In this document: piece after piece, positions 46,179 through 55,620 of the stretch
Layout: the number at the start of each line of letters is the position of its first letter
Numbering within the stretch: the first letter of the stretch is position 1
Assembly: GCA_030247915.1 (NCBI GenBank)
Contig: JAPDRQ010000075.1
Location: 1-64,000 of the forward strand
Reading direction: 5' to 3'
Length of the DNA stretch: 64,000 nt
Origin: Neophaeococcomyces mojaviensis
Lineage: Eukaryota > Ascomycota > Eurotiomycetes > Chaetothyriales
Program-made: the position numbers and the translations under genes
The notes under the pieces: generated by a model
What the model saw: only the letters and a program-made list of their open reading frames with translations
The model's database searches: none
What the model was told of the DNA's origin: nothing

Positions 46179-47152
46179 TCACGATGTTCGTTGCCATTTC
46201 GAGTCTTCGCTCGCATCGTTGTTGCTATCAGGATGAGATCTGACAGTGCCGGCGCCTGGACCAAGCTCTTCGGTTGTCTCTCCTACGACATCCATCTGAT
46301 CGTCATCCTCAATGAAGTTGCCATCCTCGTCAATGAACTCGTGCATATTCTCAGCGGTAATCCAGCCACCACTTCCAGGCATAGGAGGTGGTAATGAGCC
46401 ATCACTTGTGCCTGGTAAAGCCAGACCTGCCTGCATTAGCCGGCTCTCATCATCTTCATCAGGATCGATAGGGTCTGGATGTAGATTCGAACAGTCACTG
46501 AGCGCAGTGAAGAGTGCCATGACAGGCGTCTGCTCTGGTTTATCTTCTGTTTCCACAGCGTCATCCTGACTGCTGGTTGGAGCAGCGGGCGCGGGCGGAG
46601 CTGATGCAGTCGGAATGATTGTCATAGAAATAGTATCCGGGGGTTCGTCATCGTCTTGGGATGGACTCGAAGGGATCAGCTGCATGTACAGTCCTTGCGA
46701 CTGTGGTTCCGTGGCCGCTGGCGCCGGGAGTGACTGGATAGCATGTAGCGAAATGGTTGGGTAGGGAATGGAAACGCCAATTTCATGAGGGTTCGAGTAT
46801 AGTAATAGCTTGCTGTCGCCACTATTAGCACACGTTCACCGTCAGCAAGTCCCACGTACTCTGAAGTCACCCAGATATCGATTTCCTCCAAGGTCTTCTG
46901 CGCTGGATTGTGGCCATTAGCGTCATCTGCTGATTCTCTCTCGTTACTGTGGGCTGGCGCTGAGGCTTTCGTCACCAAGTTTAAGAGAACGGGCGCGTTT
47001 TGTAGTTCTTCCTCAAGCACAATCACCTGGCATCGGTCACTGTAGTAGTGTAGCACAGCTGGCCCCGAATGAAAAGAAACAGGTGTTGTGGACTGATGCT
47101 CTGACAATGGCACAAAGGCACTAGGCCGAGGCGCTTCGGTGAGAAGTTCCAT
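46179..47152 (-). CDS. pICln-like methylosome subunit (Voldacs family)
   Basis: A 311-residue homologue of pICln, the chaperone that holds Sm proteins for the PRMT5 methylosome and snRNP assembly (earlier described as a regulator of cell-volume chloride current). Exon 1 (47152-46860) encodes MELLTEAPRPSAF, a PH-like start and DIWVTS; exon 2 (46821-46179) continues SKLLLYSNP, IGVSIPYPTISLHAIQSLPA, then an acidic Pro/Ala-rich linker, LFTALSDCSNLHPDP and the terminal acidic motif WITAENMHEFIDEDGNF. Splicing at GTACGT restores the strongly conserved SIPYPTISLHA frame; the intron is only 38 nt. The longer frame from 47167 begins with TTG, so 47152 is the start. Confidence 0.85.
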
Positions 47153-48364
47153 GATGTTAGCGTTCAAAAAGACAGATAAGTCTCGACTGACGGTCGTGTG
47201 TTTACCGAAGAATGACCCTCTGGAGCCTCATGAAATTTCACATGTGGCTGGCTAAACTCCGGCGACGTCGAGATTGATAAATTTTGGTCCCACCATATCT
47301 AATGTACTATTTCTTCTGCTCTTATCCTTATTAACCCGTATATCTACTACATTCCTAATCTACCTAATGTATTTGATTGACAAACGTAGTCAAGGACGAC
47401 GATCATACTTAGTCCATCATCCATTACAACAAAGCGTTGCAACAGATTGTGGGGAGGAAGTTGGTCACCACAAGTTGACATGATGCTCGTTCGTTCTCTA
47501 TCAGCCAGTAAGCACAGTTCGCCCATGCGCCAAACGTATACTGGAACTGAAAGCAAGTCTCGCACACACCATGCTGCTTGTTGTCCTTGAAAACAAAGAA
47601 CGAGGTTGAAGCAGTCACTACTATGTCTAACCCAAAACAAGCATTTCATGCAGCATCTGAAGCAAGGGTGCTCCTCAATGTGATTGGAAAATATTTAGGC
47701 AATAAAAGCTAGCAATGGTACAGTACACAAATTTCTCGATGTTCGTATCCTATTTGGTATGCGCTCGTCCTCTAAAAAGAGCATAATGACTAGCAGTTTC
47801 CGCCTCGTTCGATTCCTGCCACGAACCTAATCTAGAGAGTCAGCGTGTGCTAAGCCTACTCCGGGCAGAATATTGAAAGCGCCAGGTAGTGAGCAGCGTC
47901 CTAGTTCTGGCTGCAGCTACAGGTGAGTCTGAACTAATTAGAAGACATAGTCCCCACTTCTTCAAGCCTTTAGTTACCTAGGCCAATAACGCTAAGCCAG
48001 CTGAGCTCGGCCCGTAATTACTGCTTGATGAGGCACATTGTGTATCCACCAAATCAGGCCAATAATACATCACGTCTCTTTCTGGGAGCTCTCCGTGACC
48101 GCTTTACCCACAACTACCCTGCTTGCCTGGTGTGTTAGCTGCAGAGCCAGCCATCACACCTGAACCAAACCTGATCGACACTTTCCACGAGCCTTATGTT
48201 TATTCCTTTCCTGCCCGAGACGCGATTGTTCTTTGCCATCGTCCATAACAGGTCATATAGGTTCTCACTCTAAGCTCATCATACTTTAACGGACCATAGC
48301 GTCCAAACTGCTCCTGTGTCCTTCCTCCGTTGTAGCTCCGACTTCACACTGCACCCACAACACA
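47153..48364. promoter_or_regulatory. 1.2-kb divergent region between pICln (-) and the membrane protein (+)
   Basis: Promoters of two divergent genes. The frames at 47274-47483 and 47347-47649 show no motif. A GTTCGATTCC word near 47810 resembles a tRNA B box, but no tRNA fold forms around it. Confidence 0.4.
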
Positions 48365-49426
48365 ATGCTACTGAATCATATTTTTCAGCCCTATGCCATC
48401 TCATATCGTAATTTTTTAGGGATTGCGGAGAGGCAAGTGCAACAGCAAATTGAGGTGGGCCCTGACTGTTTTAGCGTTTGCGGTAAGCATCTATGTCTAC
48501 TCCATTACCTTGTCTTTTAACTCAATTCTCCTACAGATCAAGCCCTCCTAGTTTACCAGAGCATTGGGTACGACTATCCCTTCCTCTGTGCCCCCGATGG
48601 ACAATTCTCTGAGGCCATATCGATCGTTTTCGATTGTATGTCAGCAAGTCCTGATCGTGGTGAAATCTCTTCAGCCCCTCCAGAACTCAATGATGCCTTG
48701 GCGTCATGCAGTTCGTACTGCTCCGGTGATTGTGGACAGAGGAGCGGAACATTCAGCAGCACGAGCATAAGTATAAGTACAGGTATAAGCGTAGATACAA
48801 AGTCTTGGTATAGCTCTCTTTCATCCATCTGCTCAGAGGCTGCGAAAAGCAACATTACTTTAACGGAGATCATCTGTAATACTACACCTAGTCAGTATCT
48901 AGGAGTTTGCGTTTCATATCACTACTTACTATGTCTAGGCACTACTTCAACTACTTCAGCTTATTTGACACTATCTATATCCCCTACAACCTCATCAGTG
49001 GTAACTTTACCTACGGAGACTTCTCCGACTCCAAATCGGACACAACCTCCTATAACCACAGCCGCAATAGCGGGAATCGCAGTAGGTGCTGCTCTCGGCG
49101 GCATTATCATCTTCGCACTCGTCCTATTCTTCGTTTGGCGCCATCGCAAGAACCGTAAGCGCAAGAGATCTGAAGTTCCACATGACGACCCCGATGACCC
49201 GCGAGAAAAAGCCCAGCTTCATAACGATGAATATGTCCCCCATCGTTCAGAATTGCCTGGTGCAAAGGTTCCGCGACAGGTACGTGTGGTCGGCGACCTC
49301 CAGGAAATGGAGTTTGTTCCATCGATTGCGCAAAATCGAGCAGAATTAAATGCTGCACCAAGTACAACAGGCGATTCGTCAACTCTACAGGCTTCGAGCG
49401 ACAGGACTGAAAACAAAAGTGTTTAA
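48365..49426 (+). CDS. single-pass membrane protein with Cys-containing Ser/Thr-rich ectodomain
   Basis: About 335 residues. Exons 48365-48482 and 48537-49426 (54-nt intron GTAAGC...CTACAG). The outer part holds spaced cysteines (GPDCFSVC, YPFLCAPDGQF, VFDCMSAS, CSSYCSGDCG) and then a Ser/Thr/Pro stretch suited to O-glycosylation. A transmembrane helix follows (AAIAGIAVGAALGGIIIFAL, then VLFFVW), with the stop-transfer cluster RHRKNRKRKR and a cytosolic tail of about 90 residues. The layout recalls fungal wall-stress sensors (Wsc/Mid2 type) without a recognisable WSC domain. The N-terminus (MLLNHIFQPYAISYRNFLGI) is a weak signal sequence, so an unseen upstream exon may supply a better one. 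Confidence 0.65.
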
Positions 49427-50280
49427 GCAAGAAGATACCGCTTAAGCCGTACGACTTACTAAGAGAACGTCTCGTTCAATCGCGAAGGGCTGCTTTGCAA
49501 GTAGAACAGTACCACGACTGGAAGCTAGAAATCGTGTTAATACGTGCTACGCAAGATCCTTGGTAGAGCATTCAGATGAGTTGTGCGTCTTAACAAAGGT
49601 CAGACTTGCAGGTCTTGATGTTAGTTCGGTGAAATTGCAGTTGAAGTTGGGCCGTTGTATCCTTCTGTCCACAACAGAACTCCAGGTTACTAAGAAAGCC
49701 CGACCGGTTACTAGACGGTAGAGAAAGGATGTTGACCAATCTTGTAGGTATACTATAAACCAAGTTCTAGCTACCCTAGCATTATGCTTGCTCCACCTTC
49801 CCATCTCCACTACTTGATATCATGTGATACTGGAGTGACGGATCTTCCTCATACCTTCTCCGCCCATCTGGACACCTAGCTGTCTGTGCACGCTGTTAAG
49901 TCGCCGGCGATGATGGTCATGGCCTTTCCTAGCCGATGAATCTTATGACGGGCGTCCTCCTCGTTATCTTCTGTTTCCATCAAAGCCCCTGCAAGACCCA
50001 TATTGTATCTCCCCACCGAGCAGCAGGTCTTGTCTATGTCGTCGCATCACGATCTCTGTTCCTGAGACATTTTCCACTGCCTTGTAAATCTCTTCACGTT
50101 TAGCTTCATGTACGGATTCTGTCCTTTCACACGCCTGTTGTCATCTGCTACTCGTGGCTTCCTCGCAAAGGACAGTGGTTTACCTAGAAGCTTCGAAGGT
50201 GTTTGAATATCAAGATCGAGAAAAGGGATAATAAATTAGCTCGAAGTTCTGGCTTGTAGCCCCCTCTACCTGTCCACCAT
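49427..50280. other. intergenic, 850 bp
   Basis: 3' side of the membrane-protein gene, leading up to the left repeat array. The frame at 49547-49810 (minus) has no motif. Confidence 0.4.
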
Positions 50281-50640
50281 GCTTGAACGACTGGAGATGA
50301 ATAAAACAACACTGAAGGGCACCCCGGTGTAGATAATATAAGCTATTTTCGTAAAGAAAAGAGTGTTATTATACATCAACAAAGGGAGATGGATAAAACA
50401 ACATCGGAGGGCACCCCAGTGTAGATGTTATAAGCTGTTATCGTAAGAGATAAGAGTGTTGTTGTACATCAACAGAGGGAAATGAATAAAACAGCACTGA
50501 AGGGCACCCCAGTATTGACATTATTAGCTGTTATCGTAATGAAAAGAGTGTTATTAAACATCAAAAAAGGGAGATAAAACAACATCGAAGGGCACCCCGG
50601 TGTAGATAATATAAGCTGTTATCGTAGAGAAAAAAGAATA
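50281..50640. repeat. left minisatellite array, about 90-bp unit, four copies
   Basis: The core ATAAAACAACACTGAAGGGC followed by ACCCC starts at 50301, 50393, 50485 and 50574 (periods 92, 92 and 89 bp), each followed by a GTGTAGATAATATAAGCTGT-like stretch and GAAAAGAGTGTTATT. Copies differ by scattered substitutions. The reverse complement of the unit matches the right array at 53660-54295, so the two arrays are inverted relative to each other across the HSP70 gene. It is not a CRISPR: the whole unit repeats and there are no unique spacers. Confidence 0.85.
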
Positions 50641-50651
50641 CATTACCACCC

Positions 50652-50733
50652 AAAATCACTCAAAAAGTGGTGTGAAAATCGTGTATTTTGGTGTGGATAT
50701 GGCATTTGGGCGGATACTTTTTTGCGGGGACTG
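50652..50733 (+). repeat. repeat U, copy 1 (82 bp)
   Basis: It runs from AAAATCACTC through GTGGTGTGAAAATCGTGT and GGATACTTTTTTGCGG to GACTG. A directly oriented 82-bp copy is at 55107-55188 and an inverted copy at 53586-53659. Similarity stops sharply after GACTG, so this is a discrete unit. It lies on the inner side of the left minisatellite array. Confidence 0.8.
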
Positions 50734-51067
50734 GAGCAGGATGCGTCACGTCAGGAACATAAAAGTGACGGCAATATTATAATTAAAGACCTAAGTTACG
50801 ATAATACAAGGAAAAGTAAATATTTTGAAATAATTGCATTGATTAGGACATCAAGTAATACTGTCTGACTAGCAACTTTTCCATGCCCCCTGACTTTCTT
50901 TGAGTCTTGATCATTTTTGATTATGAAACTCGTGTTCACGTAAAACATGCCATGCTTACTCATAGAGTTCTATCACCGTGTGTCGAAGTGAATCCGCCTT
51001 TGAACGCCGATGCCATGGGTATGAAGACAGAAGGGGAAGAAAATGATCACATGTAGTTGTGAAGCAT

Positions 51068-53014
51068 TTAGTCAACCTCTTCGACAGTTGGGCCGTCGTC
51101 ATTTCGAGCTCCACCTTGAGGGAAGCCACCTGGCTGGCCGCCCATGTTAGGCATGCCACCCATCGAAGGATCAGCTCCAGCACCGTAGATCTTCATCATG
51201 ATGGGGTTGGCAACACCTTCAAGCTCCTTCTGTTGTGACTCGTATTCCTCCTTGGTAGCTTGTTGGTTCTCATCAATCCAGCTGATAGTCTCGCTGATCT
51301 TGGCATTGAGCTTCTCCTTGTCATCAGCACCAATCTTCTCCTCGACCTTGGAATCGGAGAGAGTATTCTTGAGGGAGTAGGCATAAGACTCGACAGCGTT
51401 CTTGGCAGAGATACGACCAGCCTCAGCCTCGTCTTCAGCCTTGTACTTCTCAGCCTCGGCCAACATACGCTCAATTTCCTCCTTGGACAGACGACCCTTG
51501 TCGTTGGTGATGACGATCTTGTTGGTCTTGCCGGTACCCTTCTCGAGAGCAGAGACGTTCATGATACCGTTGGCATCAAGATCGAAGGTAACCTCAATCT
51601 GTGGAACACCTCGGGGTGCTGGTGGAATACCAGAGAGTTCGAACTTGCCGAGCAAGTTGTTGTCCTTGGTTCGAGCACGCTCACCTTCGAAGACTTGGAT
51701 GAGCACACCTGGCTGGTTGTCGGAGAAGGTAGAGAAGGTCTCGGACTTCTTGGTGGGGATGGTAGTGTTTCGCTTGATCAAAGGAGTCATGACACCACCA
51801 GCAGTCTCGATACCGAGAGACAATGGGGCGACGTCAAGCAACAAGATCTCGTTGGTGGACTTGGAAGATGTGTCACCAGACAAGATGGCAGCTTGGACGG
51901 CAGCACCGTAGGCAACGGCCTCATCAGGGTTGATTGACTTGTTGGGCTCCTTTCCGTTGAAGAAGTCAGAGACAAGCTTCTGGATTCTTGGAATACGAGT
52001 GGAACCGCCAACCAAGACGATCTCGTGAACAGAAGACTTATCGATCTTGGCGTCTCGAAGAACACGCTCGACTGGCTCCATAGTAGATCGGAAGAGATCC
52101 TGGCACAACTCCTCGAATCGGGCTCGTGTGATGGATGTGTAGAAGTCGATACCCTCGTACAAAGAGTCGATTTCGATGGAAGTTTGTGCAGAGGAGGAAA
52201 GGGTTCGCTTAGCTCGCTCGCAAGCAGTTCGGAGCCGTCGCAGAGCGCGAGCGTTAGAGCTCAGGTCCTTCTTGTGCTTGCGTTTGAATTCATTTACGAA
52301 GTGGTTGACTAATCGGTTGTCGAAGTCCTCCCCACCTAAGTGGGTATCGCCCGCGGTGGACTTGACCTCAAAGATGCCCTCTTCGATTGTCAAGAGGGAT
52401 ACATCAAATGTACCACCACCCAAGTCAAAGATGAGAACGTTTCGTTCACCTTCAGCCTTCTTGTCAAGACCATAGGCGATAGCGGCAGCAGTAGGCTCGT
52501 TGATGATTCGGAGGACATTGAGGCCGGCAATGAGACCAGCATCCTTGGTGGCTTGTCGCTGAGAGTCGTTGAAGTATGCGGGAACAGTGACAACAGCGTT
52601 ATTGACGGTGCCACCCAAGTAGGACTCAGCAGTCTCTCGCATCTTAGTCAAGACCATGGAAGAGATCTCTTCTGGTGTAAATGTCTTGTCTTCACCCTTG
52701 AACTCGACCTGAATGATTGGCTTGCCACCCTTGTCGATGACCTTGAAAGGGAAGTGCTTCATGTCGGCTTGTACTTCAGGGTCGGCGAACTTTCGGCCTA
52801 TTAGGCGCTTCGCGTCGAAGACTGTGTTGTGGGGGTTCATGGCGACCTGATTCTTCGCAGAATCACCGATGAGTCGCTCTGTGTCGGTGAAGGCAACGAA
52901 CGAGGGTGTTGTTCGGTTGCCCTGATCGTTGGCAATGATTTCAATGCGGTCATCTCGGAAGATACCCACACAAGAGTATGTGGTACCCAAATCAATACCA
53001 ATAGCTGGTGCCAT
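51068..53014 (-). CDS. cytosolic HSP70 chaperone, SSA type, intronless
   Basis: Complete 648-residue Hsp70. The ATPase domain has IGIDLGTTYSCVGIF, the phosphate-binding DLGGGTFDVSLL, and VLVGGSTRIPRIQ. The substrate domain has APLSLGIETAGGVMTPLI. A Gly/Met/Pro-rich tail ends in the cytosolic signature EEVD, which docks TPR co-chaperones. There is no signal or mitochondrial leader. The coding strand is biased to C-ending codons, as in highly expressed genes. The whole gene is one exon. Heat-shock elements lie 200-290 bp upstream of the ATG. Its setting is odd: inverted repeat arms (U plus minisatellite) lie on both sides, about 335 bp past the stop codon and 570 bp before the ATG. Confidence 0.97.
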   Translation of the reverse strand: MAPAIGIDLGTTYSCVGIFRDDRIEIIANDQGNRTTPSFVAFTDTERLIGDSAKNQVAMNPHNTVFDAKRLIGRKFADPEVQADMKHFPFKVIDKGGKPIIQVEFKGEDKTFTPEEISSMVLTKMRETAESYLGGTVNNAVVTVPAYFNDSQRQATKDAGLIAGLNVLRIINEPTAAAIAYGLDKKAEGERNVLIFDLGGGTFDVSLLTIEEGIFEVKSTAGDTHLGGEDFDNRLVNHFVNEFKRKHKKDLSSNARALRRLRTACERAKRTLSSSAQTSIEIDSLYEGIDFYTSITRARFEELCQDLFRSTMEPVERVLRDAKIDKSSVHEIVLVGGSTRIPRIQKLVSDFFNGKEPNKSINPDEAVAYGAAVQAAILSGDTSSKSTNEILLLDVAPLSLGIETAGGVMTPLIKRNTTIPTKKSETFSTFSDNQPGVLIQVFEGERARTKDNNLLGKFELSGIPPAPRGVPQIEVTFDLDANGIMNVSALEKGTGKTNKIVITNDKGRLSKEEIERMLAEAEKYKAEDEAEAGRISAKNAVESYAYSLKNTLSDSKVEEKIGADDKEKLNAKISETISWIDENQQATKEEYESQQKELEGVANPIMMKIYGAGADPSMGGMPNMGGQPGGFPQGGARNDDGPTVEEVD

Positions 53015-53210
53015 TGTGAAGACTTGTAGATGTGTAGATTTGTGGTGTAGTAGAGATGATTACTGGTAGTAGTGGAAGAAAGGTAGTTGCTTTGCAACGC
53101 AGTAGTGTATGTATGTGTGTGTTGTAAGTGAAGATGCGACGAGTTGTGACAGTTGCAGACGACTTTTATCAACGAAAGGCGGATGCAAACACACTAGCGC
53201 AAAATTTTAG

Positions 53211-53303
53211 TTCGAAACTTCTGGAAGGTGCGATGGGGCATGTGAGGCACACTTGCATCTGCTTGAAATGCCTAGAAAGTACGATTGCCGCCTGGAATTT
53301 TCG
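53211..53303 (-). promoter_or_regulatory. heat-shock elements of the HSP70 promoter
   Basis: TTCGAAACTTCTGGAAGG at 53211-53228 contains TTCnnGAA (TTCTGGAA) plus a further upstream TTC, and GGAATTTTCG at 53294-53303 contains GAAnnTTC. These inverted nGAAn units are the known binding pattern of heat-shock factor, and they lie 197-290 bp before the HSP70 start codon. Confidence 0.6.
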
Positions 53304-53585
53304 TGATTGCCATAATTGCACCTTCTCGGACAGTACCCTGTCTTCTCTACACCGATTATACTTGGTTATTAAGAGAGTGCAATTCAAATGGCACTGAAAG
53401 ATCTCTCATTGTACTTTTTCCATGTAGAAGCTTGTGACGTAGTAGCTTATCGATAAGCAGAAACCATGACGATGTGCAACCGCAGTTTTGAAATTTGTGC
53501 CTGACGAACCCCACTTCGATGTTATTGCTGCCTGAAGTTGTCAGTTCCGAGTCTCAAACTGCAACTTTTTGTGGTCACGGCGCTA

Positions 53586-53659
53586 CGGTCCCTGTAAAAA
53601 GGTATCCGGACAGACGCCAAATCACACACGAATTTCACTACTTTTACGACGAAATTTAG
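53586..53659 (-). repeat. repeat U, copy 2 (inverted, diverged)
   Basis: Reverse complement of copy 1: CGGTCCCTGTAAAAAGGTATCC, then GACAGACGCCAAATCACACACG and AATTTCACTAC. It is slightly shorter, with small deletions. The right minisatellite array follows directly, mirroring the order on the left of HSP70. Confidence 0.75.
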
Positions 53660-54295
53660 GCGTAATGTAAACTTTCCTTCACGAAAAAGTTTACATACCG
53701 TCGAGACTGAGGTGCCCCCCCGTGTTGTTTTATTCAATTTTCAAATGTTGAAGCTATCAGGTTCCGTTACGGCAAAGCTTACATAACGTGTAGAACGAGG
53801 TGCCCCCCAGTGTTGTTTTATTCAATTTTCATTCTTGACAAAGCTCATATACCATACTATCTATACTGAGGTGCCCTCCGGTGCTGTTTTATCCGTATTC
53901 CATGAGCCGAAGTTATCAGGTTCTCTTACGATAAAGCTTACATACTGTCTAAACCGAGGTGCCCTCCAGTGTTGTTTTATGGGTATTCCATATGCCGAAG
54001 TCATCAGGTTCCTTTAGAACAAAGTTCACATACTGTCTAGACTGGGGTGCCCTCCAGTGTTGTTTTATTCATCTTTCCTTCACGACAAAGTTCACATACT
54101 GTCTAGACTGAGGTGCCCTCCAGCGCTGTTTTATTCATCTTTCATTCTTAACAAAGCTTACATACTATCTACACCGAGGTGCCCTCCAGTGTTGTTTATT
54201 CATATCCACTCTATCGAATTTATCAGGTTAAGCTTACATACTGTCTAAACTGGGGTACTCTCCGATGCTGTTTTGTTCATATCCCTTTATCGATA
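53660..54295. repeat. right minisatellite array, eight copies of a 66-88-bp unit
   Basis: The core GAGGTGCCCTCCAGTGTTGT followed by TTTATTCAT recurs with its GGTGCC/GGTACT at about 53711, 53799, 53870, 53958, 54046, 54112, 54178 and 54254 (spacings 88, 71, 88, 88, 66, 66 and 76). The linker contains AAGCTTACATACTGTCTA. Short (66) and long (88) unit forms alternate, the long form carrying an extra CCGAAGTTATCAGGTTC-type segment. In reverse complement it matches the left array. Confidence 0.85.
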
Positions 54296-54359
54296 TATGG
54301 TGGATAGGTAAAGAAGGCCATTACCATGAATTCCAGGAATAGGTTCAGAAACATACCGA

Positions 54360-54461
54360 CCGATTCTCCATACGATTCGTATGCAGAATCGGCCTTACCA
54401 TTTCGGGAGTTGCTAAGAGCCGAACCGACGGACCTTCTATACGAATTGTATGAGAGAGCCG
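54360..54461. repeat. two tandem hairpin-forming units
   Basis: Bases 54360-54392 form a near-perfect palindrome: CCGATTCT pairs with AGAATCGG, inside it CATACGA pairs with TCGTATG around a single T, and there is one mismatch pair. A diverged second unit at about 54429-54461 (CGGACCTTCTATACGA, then GTATGAGAGAGCCG) lies 69 bp further on, also palindromic. The repeat makes a pseudo-protein repeat on both strands, which explains the small frames at 54277-54531. Confidence 0.6.
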
Positions 54462-55106
54462 TCTTACCTTCTCTTTCCTTGAGTATTGTATCGTTTTCCA
54501 TAGGATAGGCATAGTTGCAATGCGACTCCATAGGCTTCGATGTCCTGGCCCAATGCTATGCTGGTCCTGATAGCCATATCGTGTCGAACCAGAACTTCGG
54601 ACTAATCTACACCGAAACTATCCTTTCTCTCATTCTGAAGCCTCTAACTTCGAAGTAGATAACAAACCCGTACCCCAGTGGAACGAGCATTACTTATGCC
54701 CTAATGTCAAAACATCTCTGTTAGGGACTTTACTGGATAACTGGGGCTATCGAGTAAGCGTCACTCTGGGTTCACTCAATAGAATCACTATCAGGGATCG
54801 TAGAGTATTCTGCAGGTAGCGGTTGAAGTGCAATTTGGGTTAACTACAGAAGCTATGGAAACTCACATAGGAGAGTCGTATCTATATACTTGCGAAAGCA
54901 TTCCCAATCAGGCAACTTCAGATGGGCAGTTAGTAAGATGGCAAGGCCCTTGCCGTCTTGCCATCCTGCCAAAGACCCCCCCTTTAGGCTTCGCGTCAAG
55001 CCCTCTTGACTTGTACGTGCTAGGCTTCCTCGCCTGACCTTCTCATATCTTCTGTGATGGCCGCACAGTGGTCATGATCCATGACCATCTCGTACTGCTA
55101 TTACTT
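54462..55106. other. gene-free DNA between hairpin repeats and repeat U copy 3
   Basis: No recognisable coding sequence; the frame at 54828-55037 lacks any motif. It belongs to the repeat-rich block around HSP70. Confidence 0.4.
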
Positions 55107-55188
55107 AAAATCATTCGGAAGAGTGGTGTGAAAATCGTGTGTTTTGCTGTGACCTGGTGTCTGTCTGGATACTTTTTTGCGGCGACTG
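55107..55188 (+). repeat. repeat U, copy 3 (direct to copy 1)
   Basis: 82 bp with the same limits as copy 1: AAAATCATTC, GTGGTGTGAAAATCGTGT, GGATACTTTTTTGCGG, GACTG. The middle (CTGTGACCTGGTGTCTGTCT) is closer to copy 2 than to copy 1. Confidence 0.8.
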
Positions 55189-55620
55189 AGAAGTATGAGT
55201 GAAGGGACACAACTGTTAGAGCATCTGTTTACTCTCCAAAAATGAATGCTTATATTGTTGGCTTTATCTATGCTATTCAGTATTACCGAAGCATTGTGTC
55301 TTGTGGACTGGGATTCAAGAATGATTTTCTTGAAAACAGTAGCAGTATTGAGGTATAATAATAATTCTCGGACACTCGCAATTTGTCTATTGACATCATA
55401 CTTACGCTTAGAACATGGTTACTTGTGTTCAAGAAACTGATCGAGGCGGTCAATAATCCAGGTTGTAGTCCTGCTGTGGTGGAGGATAACGCCAGCTGAG
55501 ACCTGAAGCATCTGAAGGTATGTACAGAGTGAGTTTGAACCATTCAGAGAATGTAGAATATTCTGTAATATCACCATTCCTGACTGGAGTTGCACAAGCT
55601 TGAACCTGACAAAAAGTAGC
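55189..55620. other. intergenic, 430 bp
   Basis: Downstream of acetate kinase. The frames at 55246-55440 and 55283-55543 are AT-driven and unconvincing. Confidence 0.35.

Noticed and set aside
47800..47830. tRNA-like B box (GTTCGATTCC)
   Set aside because: The T-stem does not pair, and there is no A box or acceptor stem in the flanks.
50281..50640. Regularly spaced repeats resembling a CRISPR
   Set aside because: The whole approximately 90-bp unit is repeated with no unique spacers, and the genome is eukaryotic; it is a minisatellite.
51260..51937. 225-codon plus-strand frame over the HSP70 gene
   Set aside because: Antisense shadow of a strongly codon-biased gene; such long antisense frames are typical over Hsp70. 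It has no domain of its own.
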